Positions 1 to 8,699 of a DNA stretch of 64,000 bases are shown here, in pieces. A model generated the notes under the pieces. The model ran no database searches and was not told the origin of the DNA. It saw nothing but the letters and a program-made list of their open reading frames with translations. Position numbers and translations under genes: made by a program. The stretch is taken from the NCBI RefSeq assembly GCF_900177515.1, contig NZ_FXAK01000007.1, positions 1,720,501 to 1,784,500 of the forward strand. The letters are read 5' to 3'. Every line of letters starts with the position of its first letter. The stretch's first letter is position 1. Source of the stretch: Azospirillum oryzae. GTDB lineage: Bacteria > Pseudomonadota > Alphaproteobacteria > Azospirillales > Azospirillaceae.

Positions 1-697
1 CGATCGAGTTGGTCAGCCCGACGAAAATCGCCTCGCCGATCAGGAAATGGCCGATGTTCAGCTCGACGATGGTCTGGATCGCCGCCACGGGACCGACGGT
101 GTCATAGCTCAGGCCGTGGCCGGCATGGCATTCCAGCCCGATGGCCTCGGCATGGGCGGCGGCGCGGACGATGCGCGCCAACTCCGCCTCGCGCGCCCCA
201 GCGTCATGGGCGTCGCAATAGGCGCCGGTGTGCAGTTCCACCACCGGGGCGCCGAGGCGCTTGGCGGCGTCGAGCTGCGCCGGTTCCGGATCGATGAACA
301 GGGAGACGCGGATGCCGGCGGACCCCAGTTCGCCGACCGGGCGGACCAGTTGGTTGTATTGGCCGATCACGTCCAGCCCGCCTTCGGTGGTGACCTCGGT
401 GCGCTTTTCCGGCACGAGGCAGGCGGCATGAGGCTTGTGGCGCAGCGCGATGGCCAGCATTTCGTCGGTCGCCGCCATCTCCAGGTTCAGCGGACGGTCG
501 ATCTCGGCCATCAGCCGGTCGATGTCGCGATCCACGATGTGGCGCCGGTCCTCGCGCAGGTGGGCGGTGATCCCATCGGCCCCGGCCTCGATGGCGAGCT
601 TCGCCGCGCGGACGGGATCGGGATGCGCCCCGCCGCGCGCGTTGCGGACGGTCGCCACATGGTCGATGTTCACGCCGAGGCGCAGGAAACGGGACAT
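1..697 (-). CDS. pdxJ: Pyridoxine 5'-phosphate synthase PdxJ (C-terminus cut by window edge)
   Basis: PdxJ condenses 1-deoxyxylulose 5-phosphate with 3-amino-2-oxopropyl phosphate to give pyridoxine 5'-phosphate, the last ring-forming step of DXP-dependent vitamin B6 synthesis in the cytosol. About 232 codons are visible. The N-terminus has the family signature [28 protein letters not shown] and the late ECHAGHGL stretch are also typical of this TIM-barrel enzyme. The family is about 240-250 residues, so only some ten residues are missing. The ATG at 697 is preceded by a GGAG box about 7 nt away. pdxA, which makes the partner substrate, lies about 4 kb away but not in the same operon. Confidence 0.95.
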   Translation of the reverse strand, partial: MSRFLRLGVNIDHVATVRNARGGAHPDPVRAAKLAIEAGADGITAHLREDRRHIVDRDIDRLMAEIDRPLNLEMAATDEMLAIALRHKPHAACLVPEKRTEVTTEGGLDVIGQYNQLVRPVGELGSAGIRVSLFIDPEPAQLDAAKRLGAPVVELHTGAYCDAHDAGAREAELARIVRAAAHAEAIGLECHAGHGLSYDTVGPVAAIQTIVELNIGHFLIGEAIFVGLTNSI

Positions 698-750
698 GCA
701 CGGACTCCAAAGCGCCGCCGCCCGCCGGAACGGGCGGGGGCGATTCCGTC

Positions 751-779
751 TATATAGCGGTGCACCGGCCTTCCGTCAC
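751..779 (-). promoter_or_regulatory. Predicted sigma70-type promoter of pdxJ
   Basis: On the minus strand a -35-like GTGACG (774-779) and a -10-like TATATA (751-756) are separated by exactly 17 nt. They sit about 55 nt upstream of the pdxJ start codon. This is read from the sequence only; the start of transcription is inferred. Confidence 0.5.
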
Positions 780-816
780 GCCGAACCGACCGATGCACCC
801 GCGGATGACAGGGAAT

Positions 817-2976
817 TTAACGTCCCCGCGCCCGCTCCACCGAATGGATGGCCGGGGTGGCGCGCAGGGCGGCCATGATGTTGGTCAGGTGCTTGGCATC
901 CTTCACGTCGATGTCGATCAGCAGCTCGAAATAATCGGTGCTGCGGTTCGTGATCTTCTGATGGATGACGTTGCCCTGGTTCTTGCCGATCACCGTGAAC
1001 AGCGTGCCGAGCGAACCCTGTTCATTAGCGATGACGACGCTGATGCGGCCGACATGCTCCTCCGGCGAATCCGGGCCGGTCTCCCACGACACGTCGATCC
1101 AGCGCTCCGGCGATTCGTGGAAGCTTTCCAGCGTCTCGCAGTCGATGGTGTGGATCGTCACGCCCTTGCCGGTAGTGACGATGCCGACGATGCGGTCGCC
1201 GGGCAGCGGGTGACAGCAGCGGGCGTAATGCACGGCCATGCCCGGGATCAGGCCGCGGATCGGCAGCGCCGATTCCTTGCGGGTCTTCGCCTTGGGCTTC
1301 GGCGCGCTCTCCTCCGTCTCGCGGACGGCGGGGGCGGCCTGCGCCTTGTGGCCGGGGAAGACGGCGTGGAAGACCTCGCGCACCGAATGCAGGCCGGAAC
1401 CGACACCGGCCATCAGGTCGTCGACCGTCGGCTGCTGGAAAATCTTGATGACGTTTTCCAGCGCCTTTTCGGTGAACTCGTAGCCCTCCGACTTGAACTG
1501 CCGCATCAACATGCCGCGGCCCAGTTCCATATACTGGGCGCGCTGCTGGGTGCGCAGGAACTTGCGGATGCGGGCGCGAGCCTTGCCGGTGACGACGAAG
1601 CGTTCCCAGCCCGGGACCGGCGTCTGCGCCTTGGAGGTGACGATGTCGACCTGATCGCCGTTCTGCAGCTGGGTGCGCAGCGGCAGCATGCGGCCGTTGA
1701 TCTTGGCTCCGACACAATGGTCGCCGACCTGCGAGTGGACGGCATAGGCGAAGTCGACGGGCGTTGCGCCGCGCGGCAGCGCGATCAGATCGCCCTTCGG
1801 CGTAAAGCAGAAGACCTGATCCTGGAACAGCTCCAGCTTGGTGTGTTCCAGGAACTCTTCCGGCTTCTGCGCATGCTCCAGGATGTCCAGCAGCTCGCGC
1901 AGCCAGCGGTATTCGCCGCCGTTCGGGCGCGGCTGGTGGTCCTGCTTGTAGGCCCAGTGGGCGGCGACACCCAGTTCGGCGATCTCGTGCATGTCCTGGG
2001 TGCGGATCTGTACCTCGATCCGGTTGCGGCCGGGACCGATCACGCCGGTGTGCAGGCTGCGGTAGCCGTTGGGCTTGGGCGTCGAGATGTAGTCCTTGAA
2101 GCGCCCCGGCACCACCGGGTAATGGGCGTGCACGATGCCCAGCGCCTGATAGCATTCGCCGACGGTGCCGACCGTGATGCGGAAGGCCATGATGTCGGAC
2201 AGCTGTTCGAAGCTGACATTCTTGCGCTGCAGCTTGCGCCAGATCGAATAGGCCGATTTCTCGCGGCCGGTCACCGATACGTCGGGCAGCCCTTCGGACG
2301 CCAGCAGCTCGCGCAGTTCGGTGATGATGGTCTGGACGCGGTTCTCGCCCTCGCTGCGCAGGCGGGCCAGCTGGGCCAGGATGCTGTCGCGCGCGTCGGG
2401 ATTCAGTTCGGCGAAGGCAAGATCGTCCAGCTCGTCCTTGATCTTGTGCATGCCGATGCGTTCGGCCAAGGGCGAATAGATTTCAATGGTTTCGCGGGCG
2501 ATGCGGCGGCGCTTTTCCGGCTTCTTCAGGTGGAACAGCGTGCGCATGTTGTGAAGCCGGTCGGCCAGCTTCACCAGCAGGACGCGGATGTCCTCCGACA
2601 TCGCGATCACCAGCTTGCGGAAATTCTCCGCCTGCTTGGCCTGTTCGCTGTTCAGTTCCAGCCGCGACAGCTTGGTCACGCCGTCGACCAGCCGGGCGAT
2701 CTCCTTGCCGAACACCCGCTCGATGTCCTCGAGCGTGGCGACCGTGTCCTCGACCGTGTCGTGAAGCAGCGCCGTGGCGATGGTGCCGGCGTCCAGCTTC
2801 ATCTGGGTGAGGATGCCGGCGACCTCCAGCGGATGGAGGAAGTAGGGATCGCCCGACGCGCGCGTCTGCGATCCGTGCGCCTTCATCGAGAAGACGTAGG
2901 CGCGGTTGAGCAGATCCTCGTCGGCCGAGGGATCATACGCCTTGACGCGCTCGACAAGCTCGTATTGCCGGATCAT
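817..2976 (-). CDS. rsh: Bifunctional (p)ppGpp synthetase/hydrolase (RelA/SpoT homologue)
   Basis: This 719-residue Rsh enzyme makes and degrades the stringent-response alarmone (p)ppGpp. Domains in order are an HD hydrolase domain (about 25-190, with HD at 72-73 inside HDTVEDT), a nucleotidyltransferase synthetase domain (about 220-345, with GYRSLHTGV), a TGS domain (about 385-445) and a C-terminal ACT domain (about 645-719). Both catalytic halves keep their hallmark residues, so a bifunctional enzyme is expected, as in most alphaproteobacteria with one long Rsh. It lies 142 bp downstream of rpoZ on the same strand. That arrangement is classical, and omega is the ppGpp-binding partner of RNA polymerase in many proteobacteria. 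The length is normal. Confidence 0.96.
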   Translation of the reverse strand: MIRQYELVERVKAYDPSADEDLLNRAYVFSMKAHGSQTRASGDPYFLHPLEVAGILTQMKLDAGTIATALLHDTVEDTVATLEDIERVFGKEIARLVDGVTKLSRLELNSEQAKQAENFRKLVIAMSEDIRVLLVKLADRLHNMRTLFHLKKPEKRRRIARETIEIYSPLAERIGMHKIKDELDDLAFAELNPDARDSILAQLARLRSEGENRVQTIITELRELLASEGLPDVSVTGREKSAYSIWRKLQRKNVSFEQLSDIMAFRITVGTVGECYQALGIVHAHYPVVPGRFKDYISTPKPNGYRSLHTGVIGPGRNRIEVQIRTQDMHEIAELGVAAHWAYKQDHQPRPNGGEYRWLRELLDILEHAQKPEEFLEHTKLELFQDQVFCFTPKGDLIALPRGATPVDFAYAVHSQVGDHCVGAKINGRMLPLRTQLQNGDQVDIVTSKAQTPVPGWERFVVTGKARARIRKFLRTQQRAQYMELGRGMLMRQFKSEGYEFTEKALENVIKIFQQPTVDDLMAGVGSGLHSVREVFHAVFPGHKAQAAPAVRETEESAPKPKAKTRKESALPIRGLIPGMAVHYARCCHPLPGDRIVGIVTTGKGVTIHTIDCETLESFHESPERWIDVSWETGPDSPEEHVGRISVVIANEQGSLGTLFTVIGKNQGNVIHQKITNRSTDYFELLIDIDVKDAKHLTNIMAALRATPAIHSVERARGR

Positions 2977-3118
2977 GCGGCCCGACCCGGCGCGCGTGGC
3001 GCCTCAAATGTCTGCGTGGTGGTCCTGAGCGAACCGAAAGGGAGCCGGATGCCCCCCACCCCATTCTTCGGCGAGGGGGCGCCGGGCCCCCTCCGTGTTC
3101 TGCGGTCGTTGTCCAGAA

Positions 3119-3553
3119 TCAGAGGTCTCCGTCGGGATCCTCGGTCATGGCGAAACCAGCGCCCGGCTCGGCATCCATGTCTGCGGCGATGTCGTCCTCT
3201 TCGCCCAGCTCCTCGCCGTCGCTCTCGCTCATGCCGTCTTCATCGCCCAGCGAGGTGTTGCCGCGCGCAGCCCAGTCATTCTCGCCGGCCATCAGCTCGA
3301 CGATCTCTTCCTCCGGCTCGTCCGGCTCGACATGCTTTTGATGGCCCTTGATCAGGGCGTTCTTCAGATAATCAAGCGACACCGTCTCGTCCGCGATCTC
3401 GCGGAGCGCCACGACCGGGTTCTTGTCGTTGTCGCGGTCGATCGACAGCGGAGCGCCGCTCGCGACCTCGCGGGCGCGCTGGGCAGCCATCATGACCAGC
3501 TCGAAACGGTTCGGAACCTTCAGGACGCAATCTTCAACGGTAACGCGGGCCAT
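3119..3553 (-). CDS. rpoZ: DNA-directed RNA polymerase omega subunit
   Basis: Omega is the smallest RNA polymerase subunit. It helps fold beta' and contributes to a ppGpp site in proteobacteria. The first 70 or so residues carry the family core ([20 protein letters not shown], then QRAREVASG and [12 protein letters not shown]). The rest of the 144-residue protein is a very acidic Glu/Asp-rich tail, common in alphaproteobacterial omegas and absent from the 90-residue E. coli protein. It has a well-formed promoter upstream and lies directly upstream of rsh, so the two are probably co-transcribed. Confidence 0.96.
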   Translation of the reverse strand: MARVTVEDCVLKVPNRFELVMMAAQRAREVASGAPLSIDRDNDKNPVVALREIADETVSLDYLKNALIKGHQKHVEPDEPEEEIVELMAGENDWAARGNTSLGDEDGMSESDGEELGEEDDIAADMDAEPGAGFAMTEDPDGDL

Positions 3554-3587
3554 GCCAGACGAACTCCGGAGTCATAGGAGGCTCTAG

Positions 3588-3616
3588 ACTATATGGATGT
3601 GGCCCGATAGGTGCAA
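3588..3616 (-). promoter_or_regulatory. Predicted sigma70-type promoter of rpoZ-rsh
   Basis: On the minus strand TTGCAC (3611-3616) and TATAGT (3588-3593) are spaced by 17 nt, 35 nt upstream of the rpoZ start. Both hexamers match the sigma70 consensus well, and this is the best promoter-like pair noticed in the window. Transcription start is inferred to be near 3580. Confidence 0.65.
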
Positions 3617-3717
3617 GCGCGAACGACAGCGTTGCTGCATTGCGCCAGGAGAACGTCCCCTGATATGTCCTTATACATCGGTGGAGCGCCCCGGAACAGT
3701 CGGCAGCCGCAGCCCCC

Positions 3718-3746
3718 TTGTATGTTCGCGTTCAATACACTAGATT
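3718..3746 (+). promoter_or_regulatory. Predicted promoter of the NYN-domain gene
   Basis: TTGTAT (3718-3723) and TAGATT (3741-3746) are separated by 17 nt and lie 34 nt upstream of the most upstream ATG of the next gene. Each hexamer matches four of six consensus bases. The surrounding stretch is AT-richer than the coding DNA. Confidence 0.45.
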
Positions 3747-3780
3747 TCAAAATTGGAACGCGAGGGTTTCCGCGTAATCC

Positions 3781-4461
3781 ATGCATATTTTAACAAGCAG
3801 CGATGGAAGGATCCTGGCATTGGACCGCAATTCGACTTTGCCGCGTGATGTCAGCAAGTTGTTTTACAAGGAAGAGCGTCTCGCTCTGTTCATAGACGGC
3901 GCCAACCTCTACGCCGCAGCGCGCTCGTTGGGCTTCGATATTGATTACAAAAGGTTGCGTGACGGGTTCGCCGGAGAAGGCCGGCTTGTTCGGGCTTTCT
4001 ACTACACCGCACTGGTCGAGGATCAGGAATACTCCCCGATCCGTCCGCTGGTCGACTGGCTCGACTACAACGGATACACCATGGTCACAAAGCCGACCAA
4101 GGAATTCACCGACGCATCGGGACGGCGCAAGATCAAGGGGAACATGGACATCGAGTTGGCCATCGACGTGATGGAGATGGCCGACCATGTCGATCACATC
4201 CTGCTGTTCTCCGGCGACGGCGACTTCCGCCGGCTGGTGGAAGCGGTGCAGCGCAAGGGCGTGCGCTTCAGCGTCGTCAGCACAGTCCGCTCGCAGCCGC
4301 CGATGGTCGCCGACGAACTGCGCCGACAGGCCGACAACTTCATCGAACTCCAGGAACTGGCGCCCTTCATCGCCCGCACCCACCATCATCGCGAGCAGGC
4401 ACCGTCTCACCATGATCAACAGGGTGGGCCGACGATGTACGATCCCGACGACCGGGGCTGA
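3781..4461 (+). CDS. NYN (LabA/DUF88-type PIN-like) domain protein
   Basis: The protein belongs to the LabA/DUF88 branch of NYN domains, PIN-like folds proposed to be RNases. Motifs include LALFIDGANLY (Asp39, Asn42), KGNMDIELAIDVM and LLFSGDGDFRRLVEAV. The three clusters of Asp residues form the expected metal-binding site. The tail after about residue 200 is His/Gln-rich and probably disordered. Start choice is uncertain. The ATG at 3781 gives 226 residues, but an in-frame TTG at 3820 has a better Shine-Dalgarno (GGAAGGA, 8 nt away), and homology begins only near residue 28. A strong terminator follows. Its RNA target cannot be told from sequence. Confidence 0.85.
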   Translation: MHILTSSDGRILALDRNSTLPRDVSKLFYKEERLALFIDGANLYAAARSLGFDIDYKRLRDGFAGEGRLVRAFYYTALVEDQEYSPIRPLVDWLDYNGYTMVTKPTKEFTDASGRRKIKGNMDIELAIDVMEMADHVDHILLFSGDGDFRRLVEAVQRKGVRFSVVSTVRSQPPMVADELRRQADNFIELQELAPFIARTHHHREQAPSHHDQQGGPTMYDPDDRG

Positions 4462-4480
4462 CCGCACCGGAAGACCGCCA

Positions 4481-4513
4481 TGAAAAATGGAGCGCACGAG
4501 CGCTCCTTTTTCA
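4481..4513. terminator. Bidirectional Rho-independent terminator
   Basis: A perfect 7-bp stem GGAGCGC/GCGCTCC with loop ACGA is flanked by an A tract on the left and TTTTT on the right. The complementarity extends through the flanks (TGAAAAA with TTTTTCA) except for one bulged base. It follows the NYN gene and could also stop minus-strand transcripts. Confidence 0.85.
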
Positions 4514-4551
4514 TTTGCGGCAGAGATATGTACGGCAGTGCCGCGCTTTGA

Positions 4552-4650
4552 GTGCGATCGGTTCAGACGGAATCGTCTGAAGCGTGAATCGCACGGAAAA
4601 TCAAAAGGTTAGAGTCTGCCCGATGCTTCAATAAGCGTCGGACAGACGCT
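4552..4650. repeat. Two-hairpin intergenic element (probable interspersed repeat)
   Basis: The first dyad has outer arms GTGCGAT/ATCGCAC (4552-4558 and 4588-4594) around a perfect inner hairpin TTCAGACG-GAAT-CGTCTGAA (4562-4581). A second imperfect dyad spans 4611-4650, with AGAGTCTGCCCGATGCTT pairing to a near-complement over a CAAT loop. The layout resembles short palindromic elements scattered in alphaproteobacterial intergenic regions. No second copy was found here. The second hairpin reaches the pdxA stop codon and may also serve as its terminator. Confidence 0.55.
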
Positions 4651-5677
4651 AAGGCGCGCTGCCCCGCCGCCGGTTCCGCGCCATCCGGTCGGCCGTCTTC
4701 AGCGCCGCGATCAGGCTGGTCGCGTTGGCGGCACCCGTGCCGGCGATGTCCAGCGCGGTGCCGTGATCGGGCGAGGTGCGAACGAAGGGCAGGCCCAGCG
4801 TGATGTTCACGCCGCCGTCGAAATCCACCGTCTTCACCGGGATCAGCGCCTGATCATGGTACATGCACAGCGCGGCGTCATAGCCGCGGCGGGCGGCGGC
4901 GTGGAACATGGTGTCAGGCGGGCGCGGGCCGGAGACGTCGATGCCGTCGGCGCGCAGGATGGCGATGGCCGGCTCGATGATGTCGATCTCCTCGCGGCCC
5001 ATCGCCCCACCCTCCCCCGCGTGGGGGTTGAGTCCGGCGACGGCCAGCCTCGGCCGCTTGATGCCGAAGTCACGCGTCAGCGAAGCCGCAGTCACGCGGC
5101 CGGCATGGACGATGGCCTCCGTGGTCAGCAGGGTCACCGCGTCGCGCACGGAGACATGGATGGTCACCGGCACCACCCGCAGGTCGGCCGCCGCCAGCAT
5201 CATGATCGGCTCGTCCGCCAGTCCGGCCAGATGCGCCAGATACTCGGTGTGGCCGGGATGGCGGAAGCCCGCGGCGTAGAGCGAGGATTTCTGGATCGGG
5301 TTGGTGACCACGGCCGCAGCCTGCCCCCCCTGCACCAGGGCGACCGCCCGGTCGATGCTGGCGATCACCGCCGCACCGTTGGCCGGGTCGGGCTTGCCGG
5401 CGACGACGGTCGTGCCGAGCCCCACCGGCAGGACCGGCAGCGCACGGTCGAACAGCGCCACAGCCTCGTCCGGCGACGACACGGCCTGCACCGGAACCGC
5501 CAATCCGAGCTTGGCGGCCAGTGCCGTCAGCCGCACGGGATCGTCGAGGACGACGAAGGGCGGCAGGCCGGCCTCGTTCCGGGCCGCCCAGGCCTTCAGC
5601 GTGATGTCCCCGCCGATGCCGGCCGGCTCCCCCATGGTGAGGGCCAGCGGCAGATTGTCCGGCGGGGCGGCGATCAC
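4649..5677 (-). CDS. pdxA: 4-hydroxythreonine-4-phosphate dehydrogenase PdxA
   Basis: PdxA oxidises 4-phosphohydroxy-L-threonine with NAD(P), and the product decarboxylates to the amino-ketone used by PdxJ. The 342-residue length is normal. The sequence has MGEPAGIGGDI near the start, HPGHTEYLA, GLNPHAGEGG and MYHDQALIPVK, which supply the metal-binding His and Asp residues of the family. It is the last gene of lptG-surA-pdxA and its start overlaps the surA stop by 4 nt (ATGA type), so translation is probably coupled. This surA-pdxA pairing is widespread in proteobacteria. Confidence 0.95.
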   Translation of the reverse strand: MIAAPPDNLPLALTMGEPAGIGGDITLKAWAARNEAGLPPFVVLDDPVRLTALAAKLGLAVPVQAVSSPDEAVALFDRALPVLPVGLGTTVVAGKPDPANGAAVIASIDRAVALVQGGQAAAVVTNPIQKSSLYAAGFRHPGHTEYLAHLAGLADEPIMMLAAADLRVVPVTIHVSVRDAVTLLTTEAIVHAGRVTAASLTRDFGIKRPRLAVAGLNPHAGEGGAMGREEIDIIEPAIAILRADGIDVSGPRPPDTMFHAAARRGYDAALCMYHDQALIPVKTVDFDGGVNITLGLPFVRTSPDHGTALDIAGTGAANATSLIAALKTADRMARNRRRGSAP

Positions 5678-7134
5678 AGGCGCGTCTCGATGAAGGCGGT
5701 GCGGCGGAGGTCGCGGAGATAGCGGCGCGACAGCAACTCCGCCCGCTCGGCGATCAGCTCACGCTCGATCTCGTCGCGTCCGGGCAGCTTGGCCTCCTTG
5801 ATCGGCGTGGGAGCCGGCGGCGGCGGCGGAGCCGGCTGGGCTTGCGGCGGCGGCTGGATCATCGGCACGTCGCGCTTGCAGACGATCAGGATCACCGCGG
5901 CTGCCTGGCTCATCAGCACCGGGCTGGCCTGCCCCAGCGGGATGCCCAGCGCGAGGTTCTGCAGGCCCGGCGCCATGTCCTTGACCCGCATGGTGCCCAT
6001 GTCGCCCGATTCCGGCATGCCGGTTTCCTTGGCGCGGGCCTGGAAGTCGGAGCAGCTCTTGATCGACTTGCGCAGCTTCTCGGCCTGTTCCTTGACCGCC
6101 TTGGCCTGCTCCTTGGACTCGATCGGAATGATGATCTGCTTCATGTTGACCGTGGCCTTGGCCACGTCGGGCCGCGGCTGCGGACGGGGCGCCGGCGGCT
6201 GGGCGACCGGCATCGGAACTTCGCCGCCGCTGCTGCCGAAGGGCCGCTGGCCGCGCACCAGCAGGATATGATAGCCGGTGGCGGTGCGGACCGGCGCCGA
6301 CAGCTGCCCGCCGCGCATCCCGGCGAGAGCCTTGTCGACCTCGGGCGAGAGTTCGCCGCTGCGCACCCAGCCGAGATCGCCGCCCGACGCGGCGCCGGCC
6401 GACTGCGAAAACTGGCGGGCCAGCGCGGCGAAATTGCCGCCACGCTTCACCTCTTCGACCAGACGCTCGGCATTGCGGCGCACCTCGTCGTCCTGGTCGG
6501 GGCTGTCCACCGCCAGGAAGATCTCCGCCACCAGATATTCGGGCTTGCCGATGTTGGCCTTCAGCCGCTCCATCGCCGCGTCGATTTCGTCCTCGCCGAC
6601 GACGACCTCCTGGCGGATGCGGCGCTGCATCACCTTCTGCCAGCCAAGCAGCGCGCGAATCTGATCCTTCAGGGTGGAGACCGGAACATTCTGCCGCTTC
6701 AGGGTATCCTGAAGCTGCTGACCGTTCATCCGGTTCTGTTCGGCGATGCGCTTGATGGCGTCCTCGATCTCGGAGGCGGACACCGTGATGCCCAGGCGCT
6801 TGGCCTCCTGCATCTGCAGCCGTTCGTCGATCAGCAGGCGCATCACCTGCGGGGTCAGGCGCTTGATGGTCTCCGGATTGCCGGCGGCCCCGGCGTTCAG
6901 CAGAGCCATGCGGATGCGGGCGTTGACGTCCGAAACAGAGACGACCTCGTCATTCACCACGGCGGCGATGCCTTCGGACCCCGGTGCCCGCGCCACCTGC
7001 GCGCCCTGGTCTGCCGGCCGGGGCGCCGCCGCGCCGGCGGCGGCCTTGACGGACTGCGCCGCGGCGGGCAGGGCCAGAAGCGCGCAGGCGGTCGCCACGG
7101 CGACGGTGGTCCGGACGGCTCGCAAACTCGACAT
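5674..7134 (-). CDS. surA: Periplasmic peptidyl-prolyl isomerase / outer-membrane protein chaperone SurA
   Basis: SurA escorts unfolded outer-membrane proteins through the periplasm to the Bam complex. A signal peptide ends near LALPAAAQS. An N-terminal SurA domain follows (about 50-190), then one clear parvulin domain (about 205-300, with FSQSAGAASGGDLGW and ATGYHILLV). A second, more degenerate parvulin-like segment lies at about 335-430 after a Pro-rich linker. A second Pro-rich stretch, PPPQAQPAPPPPPAPTP, lies near the C-terminus. I chose the ATG at 7134 because the GGAG box is 10 nt away. A TTG at 7143 also opens the frame but lies only 1-2 nt past that box. Confidence 0.93.
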   Translation of the reverse strand: MSSLRAVRTTVAVATACALLALPAAAQSVKAAAGAAAPRPADQGAQVARAPGSEGIAAVVNDEVVSVSDVNARIRMALLNAGAAGNPETIKRLTPQVMRLLIDERLQMQEAKRLGITVSASEIEDAIKRIAEQNRMNGQQLQDTLKRQNVPVSTLKDQIRALLGWQKVMQRRIRQEVVVGEDEIDAAMERLKANIGKPEYLVAEIFLAVDSPDQDDEVRRNAERLVEEVKRGGNFAALARQFSQSAGAASGGDLGWVRSGELSPEVDKALAGMRGGQLSAPVRTATGYHILLVRGQRPFGSSGGEVPMPVAQPPAPRPQPRPDVAKATVNMKQIIIPIESKEQAKAVKEQAEKLRKSIKSCSDFQARAKETGMPESGDMGTMRVKDMAPGLQNLALGIPLGQASPVLMSQAAAVILIVCKRDVPMIQPPPQAQPAPPPPPAPTPIKEAKLPGRDEIERELIAERAELLSRRYLRDLRRTAFIETRL

Positions 7135-7324
7135 GCTGCTCAAGCTCCAAAAACGGGTCGCCCGTTATTACGGTGGGGCCGGTGCCGCTTGCAAACGGAA
7201 TCGGACCCGGCAAACCAGTGCAAAACCAAACGGGCAGAATTATGACCGAAGGCGATAACCGGCCGCTTTGCGGCGAATGGCCCCACCCCTACCCGGCCGC
7301 CCTGCGTCAGCCGTTCGCAAGATG

Positions 7325-8419
7325 TCAGCCGTCCTCAAGATGAAGCAGGGCGGCGGTCCCCAGCAGCAGGCTGATCCCGGCCGGACTCCAGGCCGCCATC
7401 ACGATGGGGATCGTCTCCGACATCCCGAAGGTGCGGACCACGTCGGTCATCACGAACAGCACGAATCCGGTCAGCACGCCGCCGGTGACCATCGCCATCG
7501 TCCCGCCACGCCGCGGCAGCCGCAGGGAGAAGGCGGCGGCGAACAGCACCATCGCCAGGAACAGGAAGGGCTGGGCCAGCAGCGACTGGTAATGCAGCCG
7601 GTGCCGCACGGCGGGGAAGCCCGTGGTCTCCAGCGTGTGGATGAAGCGCGGCAGTTCCCAGAAGGAGATCGTCTCCGGCGGGGCGAAGCTCTCCTCGATG
7701 GTCGCCATATCCAGTTCGGTCGGGATCGTGTAGCTGTCGAGCTTCTCCGGATCCTTCTTGGCCCGGTTCAGAACGGCATCCTGCAGTTCCCACTTGCGGT
7801 CCTTCAACTCGGCGCTGGGCGCGTCGACACGACCCAGATAGTTCTGGTCGGCATCGAACAGGAAGACGATGACGTTCGACAGTTCGAAGGTCACCGGGTT
7901 CACCAATTCCGCATGGATGAAGAACTGTTCCTTCTCGCTGGTCTGGCGCAGCCACAAGCCGGAGCGAGAGATGTTCAGCGTGCTGGACTGCAGTTTCAGA
8001 TAGCGGTCCTGCAACTGCTCGTACTTGGCGATGAACACGGCGCCGACCGGATTGATCAGCGTCACCTTCACCACGCCGATGGCGGCGGCGGCGAACATCA
8101 CCGGCATCAGGAACTGCCAGGCAGAGACGCCGACGGCGCGGGCGACCACCAGCTCGGCGCTGCGCGTCAGCCGCCAGAAGGTGAACATGCCCGCGAACAG
8201 GATGACGAAGGGAAAGATCTGCTGCCCGATCTCCGGCAGCTTCAGCAGCGCCATCTCCACCACCAGCCCGAAGGTGACGTTGGGCTTGGTGCCGGCACGG
8301 CGCAGCAGTTCCACCGTGTCCAGCAGCAGCACGATGGCGAGCAGGATCACCATCAGCAGGCAGAACCAGACGATGAACTGCCGCCCGATGTAACGGGAAA
8401 GCGTAGGCGAGGAATACAT
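7325..8419 (-). CDS. lptG: LPS export ABC transporter permease LptG
   Basis: LptG is one of the two inner-membrane permeases (LptB2FG) that extract lipopolysaccharide and pass it to LptC. The 364-residue product has the YjgP/YjgQ layout: three N-terminal membrane helices, a periplasmic beta-jellyroll (about 120-270) and three C-terminal helices. IGRQFIVWF at the start and the late LRLPRRGGTMAMV stretch fit the family. The reading frame extends upstream to a TTG at 8560, but that extension is low-complexity and lacks homology, so the ATG at 8419 is preferred. It is not flanked by lptF or lptD, which often neighbour it. Confidence 0.92.
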   Translation of the reverse strand: MYSSPTLSRYIGRQFIVWFCLLMVILLAIVLLLDTVELLRRAGTKPNVTFGLVVEMALLKLPEIGQQIFPFVILFAGMFTFWRLTRSAELVVARAVGVSAWQFLMPVMFAAAAIGVVKVTLINPVGAVFIAKYEQLQDRYLKLQSSTLNISRSGLWLRQTSEKEQFFIHAELVNPVTFELSNVIVFLFDADQNYLGRVDAPSAELKDRKWELQDAVLNRAKKDPEKLDSYTIPTELDMATIEESFAPPETISFWELPRFIHTLETTGFPAVRHRLHYQSLLAQPFLFLAMVLFAAAFSLRLPRRGGTMAMVTGGVLTGFVLFVMTDVVRTFGMSETIPIVMAAWSPAGISLLLGTAALLHLEDG

Positions 8420-8699
8420 GCGGTGTCCGGTCTCCGGAGCCCCGCCCGCGGCGCCGCCATGGCGCTTGAGGCGGACTGGCGCGGCCCCGCCCGATTGGAT
8501 CGGTGCGGGCCCCCGCCGGAACAGTCCCGGCTGTTTACCCCTGTTGCGGCGCGATGACAACCGGGCCGGGGGCAGGCCTCCCTCCCGCCAATCGCGCGGC
8601 GCTATCGTTGGTGACGCATTCCTGCCTCCTTTTCAGGCTGGACTTCCTGCATCCGCACCCCAAACTGTTGGTATACAGGCTGCACGGGAGGGTCGGTCG

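Noticed and set aside
760-3351. 863-codon plus-strand open frame over rsh
   Set aside because: It lies antisense to rsh, which has clear domains. Long antisense frames are common in GC-rich DNA, and this one shows no domain.
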